This document shows positions 61,701 to 64,000 of a stretch of DNA of 64,000 bases, one piece after another. Under the pieces are notes generated by a model, which was not told where the DNA came from, searched no databases, and worked only from the letters and a program-made list of their open reading frames with translations. The stretch is from CAYOSU01 sp964406735. Lineage in GTDB: Bacteria; Bacillota; Clostridia; Christensenellales; CAMQZB01. The first letter of the stretch is position 1. Each line of letters opens with the position of its first letter. Location: NCBI GenBank assembly GCA_964406735.1, contig CAYOSU010000007.1, forward strand, positions 1 to 64,000, written 5' to 3'. Made by a program: the position numbers and the translations under genes.

Positions 61701-62259
61701 CGATCATGTCGATCTTGCTTACCTCGTGGCTGGTTCTGAAGCCGTCGAAGAAGTGAAGGAAAGGAACTTTAGACTTAAGCGTAGAAAGATGAGCAACGAG
61801 CGCCAAGTCCATAACTTCCTGAACGGAGTTAGAAGAAAGGAGCGCAAAGCCCGTCTGACGGCAAGCCATAACGTCGGAGTGGTCACCGAAGATGTTAAGA
61901 GCGTGAGCAGCGAGTGCTCTTGCAGAAACGTGGAATACGCAGGGAAGAAGCTCACCGGAGATCTTGTACATATTCGGGATCATAAGCAAAAGACCCTGCG
62001 AAGCAGTGAACGTGGTGGTCAAAGCGCCTGCTGTCAAAGATCCGTGAACTGCGCCTGCAGCGCCTGCCTCGGATTGCATTTCTGCGATGTGAAGCTTGTG
62101 TCCGAAGATATTTTCTCTTCCTTCGTTGGCAGCAAATTCGTCTGCGTCTTCAGCCATAGGGGAAGAGGGAGTGATCGGGTAAATAGCCGCTACGTCTGAG
62201 AACGCATACGCAACGTGCGCCGCAGCATAGTTACCGTCAACGGTTTTTTTAGTACTCAT
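58744..62259 (-). CDS. nifJ: Pyruvate:ferredoxin (flavodoxin) oxidoreductase
   Basis: An 1171-residue single-chain PFOR that oxidises pyruvate to acetyl-CoA and CO2 and reduces ferredoxin, central to clostridial fermentation. In order: pyruvate-binding domain I (AIYPITPSSPMAE), domain II (DRTKEPGS), domain III, two [4Fe-4S] clusters (CIQCNQCAFVCPHAC and CMGCGVCADICPSK), the proximal-cluster Cys in GACAGCGETPY, and the thiamine-diphosphate site (GDGWAYDIGYGG, LDTEVYSNTGGQSSK). GGAGG lies upstream of the ATG at 62259, favoured over an ATG six codons earlier. Long open frames on the other strand are shadows of its codon bias. Confidence 0.97.
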   Translation of the reverse strand: MSTKKTVDGNYAAAHVAYAFSDVAAIYPITPSSPMAEDADEFAANEGRENIFGHKLHIAEMQSEAGAAGAVHGSLTAGALTTTFTASQGLLLMIPNMYKISGELLPCVFHVSARALAAHALNIFGDHSDVMACRQTGFALLSSNSVQEVMDLALVAHLSTLKSKVPFLHFFDGFRTSHEVSKIDMIDYEDMKKLVDMKDVDDFRARALNPEHPVQRGTAQNSDIYFQNRETANKYYENTPAIVQEVMDQVSALTGRSYHLFDYVGAPDAENIIVMMGSGADAVEETLNKMNSEGHKVGLLKVRLYRPFAIDSFINAIPKTVKKIAVLDRTKEPGSLGEPLYLDVCTALLEKGINNIKVVGGRYGLGSKEFNPSMIYSVYKNLEKDEPKNHFTVGIYEDVTNSSLDFSEKYDAAPEGTISCKFWGLGSDGTVGANKNSIKIIGDHTDKYVQGYFFYDSKKSGGITVSHLRFGDHKIQSAYLIDAADFVQCSNPSYITRYNMTGDIKEGGSFLFNTDAKTAEELESVLPASVKNDIAKKHINLYVIDAIKIAAELGLRGKTNTIMQSAFFKVANIIPYDQAVEYMKKMAYKSFSKKGDAIVQMNYNAIDSAAANLIKIDVPESWATTTEGAPMAEVKGTEYFKNIVHPVATLEGDKLPSSAFNPDGTVPTGTTQFEKRGVAVNVPKWDAQKCIQCNQCAFVCPHACIRPAVVKDGADMPATFETKAMTGNPGYQFRIQVSPLDCMGCGVCADICPSKEKALTMVPFHELIEEETVNYEYSETLEKVDVSACPGCKKTSVKGSQFEKPLFEFSGACAGCGETPYVKVITQLFGDRMIVANATGCSSIYGGSAPTCPYTTNKEGKGPAWANSLFEDNAEFGYGINLSYAARRHALVDDMQKAIELGVDAETAEAYKFWIENKQDAKLSEEGAEKVRATYGKTYDGELGRLVETIKKADDCLIKKSIWIFGGDGWAYDIGYGGLDHVLASGEDVNVLVLDTEVYSNTGGQSSKATPTGSVAKFAAAGKRVKKKDLGMMAMSYGYVYVAQCAMGSNKQQLLNALVEAESYDGPSLVICYAPCINHGINMMKSQAEEKKAVDAGYWNLYRFNPAAPEGTNPFTLDSKDPTGSYREFLLGETRYTALVKSKPEIAEQLFERAEKEAQQRLNSYKIKAGK

Positions 62260-62522
62260 ATAAGTCCTCCATAACAATATTTTTGAAATTAAGCGATTTA
62301 TCCGCCATCAAAATATGCGGATAAAGGCAGAAAACTCTACCATCTAACAGTATAAGTTTTATTGCAAGATTTGTCAAGGTTTTATCCGAATTAAAGCATC
62401 TTTCCGCCCCGTAAAAAATTATACTGAAACGGGAATAATTTAATGTCCACCGAAAGAGAGACTGTAAGTAGTTCACTTTTCCCCAAAACGGAGCAAAATC
62501 GTTTCCGATTTTTGCGGATATA

Positions 62523-62531
62523 TGATATAAT
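62523..62531 (+). promoter_or_regulatory. Extended -10 element of the ecfA operon
   Basis: TGATATAAT combines a TGn extension with a consensus TATAAT at 62526-62531, about 70 bases before ecfA1. The rest of the 62260-62601 gap shows nothing else I can name. Confidence 0.5.
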
Positions 62532-62601
62532 GCCCGTAAGAAATCGACTTTTTGAGGAATTTTTCTCGCATTACGAGCGGTTATCTTGAAGGAATAGCAA
62601 A

Positions 62602-63432
62602 TTGACTGCAATAGAATTTAAAAACGTCTCCTTTTCGTACGAATCGGAGGATAGCAACAGAAAGACCAAAGCGATAGACGGGCTCTCACTCAAAATAGAG
62701 GAGGGCGATTTCGTTGCGCTCGTAGGTCATAACGGCAGCGGTAAATCGACGGCTGCAAGGCTGATGAACGCCCTTTTGACGCCGAGCGAGGGCGATGTAG
62801 AGGTCTTCGGGATAAACACCAAGGACAAAGACAAGCTCTTTGAGATAAGGAGCAACGTCGGCATGGTATTCCAGAACCCCGACAACCAGATGATAGCGAC
62901 CATCGTCGAGGACGATATAGCGTTCGGACCTGAAAATTTAGGCATCGAGCGTAAAGAGATAGGTGAGCGCATAGACTTTGCTCTCAAAGCTGTCGGCATG
63001 GAGGAGTACAGAAAGGCAACGCCGTTCAAGCTCTCGGGCGGACAGAAGCAAAGGATAGCGATAGCAGGTGTACTTGCGATAAAGCCCAAGGTCTTAGTAT
63101 TAGACGAGTCCACCGCAATGCTCGACCCAAAGGGCAGAAGAGAGATCTTCGACGTCATCAAGTCCCTCAACAAAAACGAGGGCATGACGGTAATACTCAT
63201 CACGCACTACATGGACGAGGCTGCCCTGTTTGACAAGGTAGTAGTCATGTCCGACGGAAAATTAGTCGCAAGCGGCACTCCCCGTGAGGTATACAAAAAC
63301 GCCAAGCTCATAGAGAGCGTCGGCTTAAAGCTTCCTCGCCCGACCAAGCTTGCGTTGCACTTAAAAGAAAACGGCATCGACTTAGGGGAAATATTGACGA
63401 CAAAGGAGCTTTTGGACGAATTATGTCGATAA
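62602..63432 (+). CDS. ecfA1: Energy-coupling factor transporter ATPase EcfA1
   Basis: A 276-residue ABC ATPase of the ECF vitamin/metal uptake module. Walker A GHNGSGKST, Q-loop FQNPDNQ, signature LSGGQKQR, Walker B VLVLDES and the switch His in ITHYMDEA are all present. FQNPDNQ is characteristic of EcfA1. The start is a TTG with AAGGA upstream. Its 3' end overlaps ecfA2 by ten bases, so the two are coupled, and an EcfT gene is expected beyond the window. Confidence 0.93.
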   Translation: MTAIEFKNVSFSYESEDSNRKTKAIDGLSLKIEEGDFVALVGHNGSGKSTAARLMNALLTPSEGDVEVFGINTKDKDKLFEIRSNVGMVFQNPDNQMIATIVEDDIAFGPENLGIERKEIGERIDFALKAVGMEEYRKATPFKLSGGQKQRIAIAGVLAIKPKVLVLDESTAMLDPKGRREIFDVIKSLNKNEGMTVILITHYMDEAALFDKVVVMSDGKLVASGTPREVYKNAKLIESVGLKLPRPTKLALHLKENGIDLGEILTTKELLDELCR

Positions 63433-64000
63433 ATATTTCACATCTCGATTTTTACTATAACAAGGGCAGTAAGATGGAAAAGCATGCCCTGAAAGACGTT
63501 ACTCTTGCCATAAATAAAGGCGATTTCTTCGGAATTATCGGTCATACGGGCAGCGGCAAGTCAACGCTCATACAGCACTTCAACGGGCTTATAATGCCCC
63601 AAAGCGGCACCGTTGAGACGGCGGGAATAAATGTCGAGCCCAAGTCCAAGGACTTGAAGATGCTTCGGGCTAAATGCGGTATGGTCTTCCAGTACCCCGA
63701 GTACCAGCTGTTCGGCGAGACCGTTGCCGACGATATAGCGTTCGGCTTGATAAATTTCAGAGGCAGAAAGAGCGAGAAAAACCCAAACGGCGTAACGAGC
63801 GACGAGGTGAACGCAAGCGTCAAGGACGCAATGGAGCGTGTAGGGCTTCCCTTCAAGGAGTTCGCAAACAGGTCTCCGTTCCAGCTTTCGGGCGGACAGA
63901 AAAGGCGTGTTGCGATAGCGGGCATAATAATCACCAAGCCCGAGATATTGGTGCTTGACGAGCCGTCCAGCGGCTTAGACCCCAAGGGCAAGCAGGAGAT
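63423..64000 (+). CDS. ecfA2: Energy-coupling factor transporter ATPase EcfA2 (partial, runs off the window)
   Basis: The first 192 residues of the partner ATPase. Walker A GHTGSGKST, FQYPEYQLF (the EcfA2 form of the Q-loop), an insertion after DIAFGLINF rich in charged residues, the signature LSGGQKRR and Walker B ILVLDEPSSGLDPKG are visible. It starts at an ATG inside the end of ecfA1 and has no stop before the window ends. Confidence 0.92.
   Translation, partial: MSINISHLDFYYNKGSKMEKHALKDVTLAINKGDFFGIIGHTGSGKSTLIQHFNGLIMPQSGTVETAGINVEPKSKDLKMLRAKCGMVFQYPEYQLFGETVADDIAFGLINFRGRKSEKNPNGVTSDEVNASVKDAMERVGLPFKEFANRSPFQLSGGQKRRVAIAGIIITKPEILVLDEPSSGLDPKGKQE

Noticed and set aside
60841..62199. 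A 452-codon open frame on the plus strand
   Set aside because: Also antisense to PFOR, for the same reasons.

Overview
The window looks like a chromosomal segment of an anaerobic, low-to-moderate GC Gram-positive bacterium of the class Clostridia, probably an uncultured gut lineage. This is inferred from a WhiA-DnaE-PfkA block, a SpoVB-like flippase next to MazG (as in yabM-yabN), a single-chain pyruvate:ferredoxin oxidoreductase, ECF transporter ATPases, strong GGAGG ribosome binding sites, and many glycosidases paired with GPH-type sugar symporters and AraC regulators. The genetic code is standard. I see no rRNA, tRNA, CRISPR array, transposase or phage gene.

Layout. 0.2-4.1 kb: an AT-rich three-gene operon (carbohydrate-binding lipoprotein, small four-helix membrane protein, GH3 enzyme with a membrane helix at each end). 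4.3-6.7 kb: a cytoplasmic GH3 on the minus strand. 7-9.8 kb: trkA-trkH potassium uptake. 9.9-13.3 kb: sugar-phosphate metabolism (pgi, class II aldolase, NagB-like deaminase). 13.5-19.8 kb: two GPH symporters, a YdcF-like protein, a zinc-dependent phospholipase C-like protein and a fused phosphomannose isomerase-ROK kinase. 19.9-23.7 kb: an AraC regulator divergent from a third GH3. 24-29.7 kb: an E2-like acyltransferase with an altered active site, a PIG-V-like membrane glycosyltransferase, an esterase, a PlsC-like acyltransferase and a membrane protein. 29.8-42.3 kb: housekeeping genes (SpoVB-like flippase, mazG, a solute-binding-like protein, murB, PHP phosphoesterase, whiA, dnaE, pfkA, rumA).

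42.27-43.0 kb: the most unusual region. A gene for a four-helix-bundle (S23/IVP) protein follows an array of TCGATAT/ATATCGA heptamers in inverted halves, separated by mini-hairpins. The unit is bounded by 18-bp inverted repeats and sits exactly at the 3' end of rumA. Two further remnants of the rumA tail lie downstream. I read this as a small non-autonomous mobile element that inserts at rumA tails.

43.1-53.5 kb: a beta-galactoside/arabinogalactan-type utilisation locus (AraC, GH43-like, EamA transporter, GPH symporter, alpha/beta hydrolase with a DUF3237-like domain, GH2, two TIM-barrel sugar isomerases). 53.7-64 kb: a CofE-like ligase, a YitT-family protein, a sialate O-acetylesterase, a NERD protein lacking its usual catalytic glutamate, PFOR (minus strand) and ecfA1-ecfA2 running off the end.

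Together the genes describe a plant- or mucin-glycan degrader. Oligosaccharides are trimmed at the surface by the anchored GH3, imported by cation-coupled GPH symporters, and hydrolysed inside by GH3, GH2 and GH43 enzymes. The sugars enter glycolysis through the fused isomerase/kinase, Pgi, PfkA and aldolase, and pyruvate is oxidised by PFOR.
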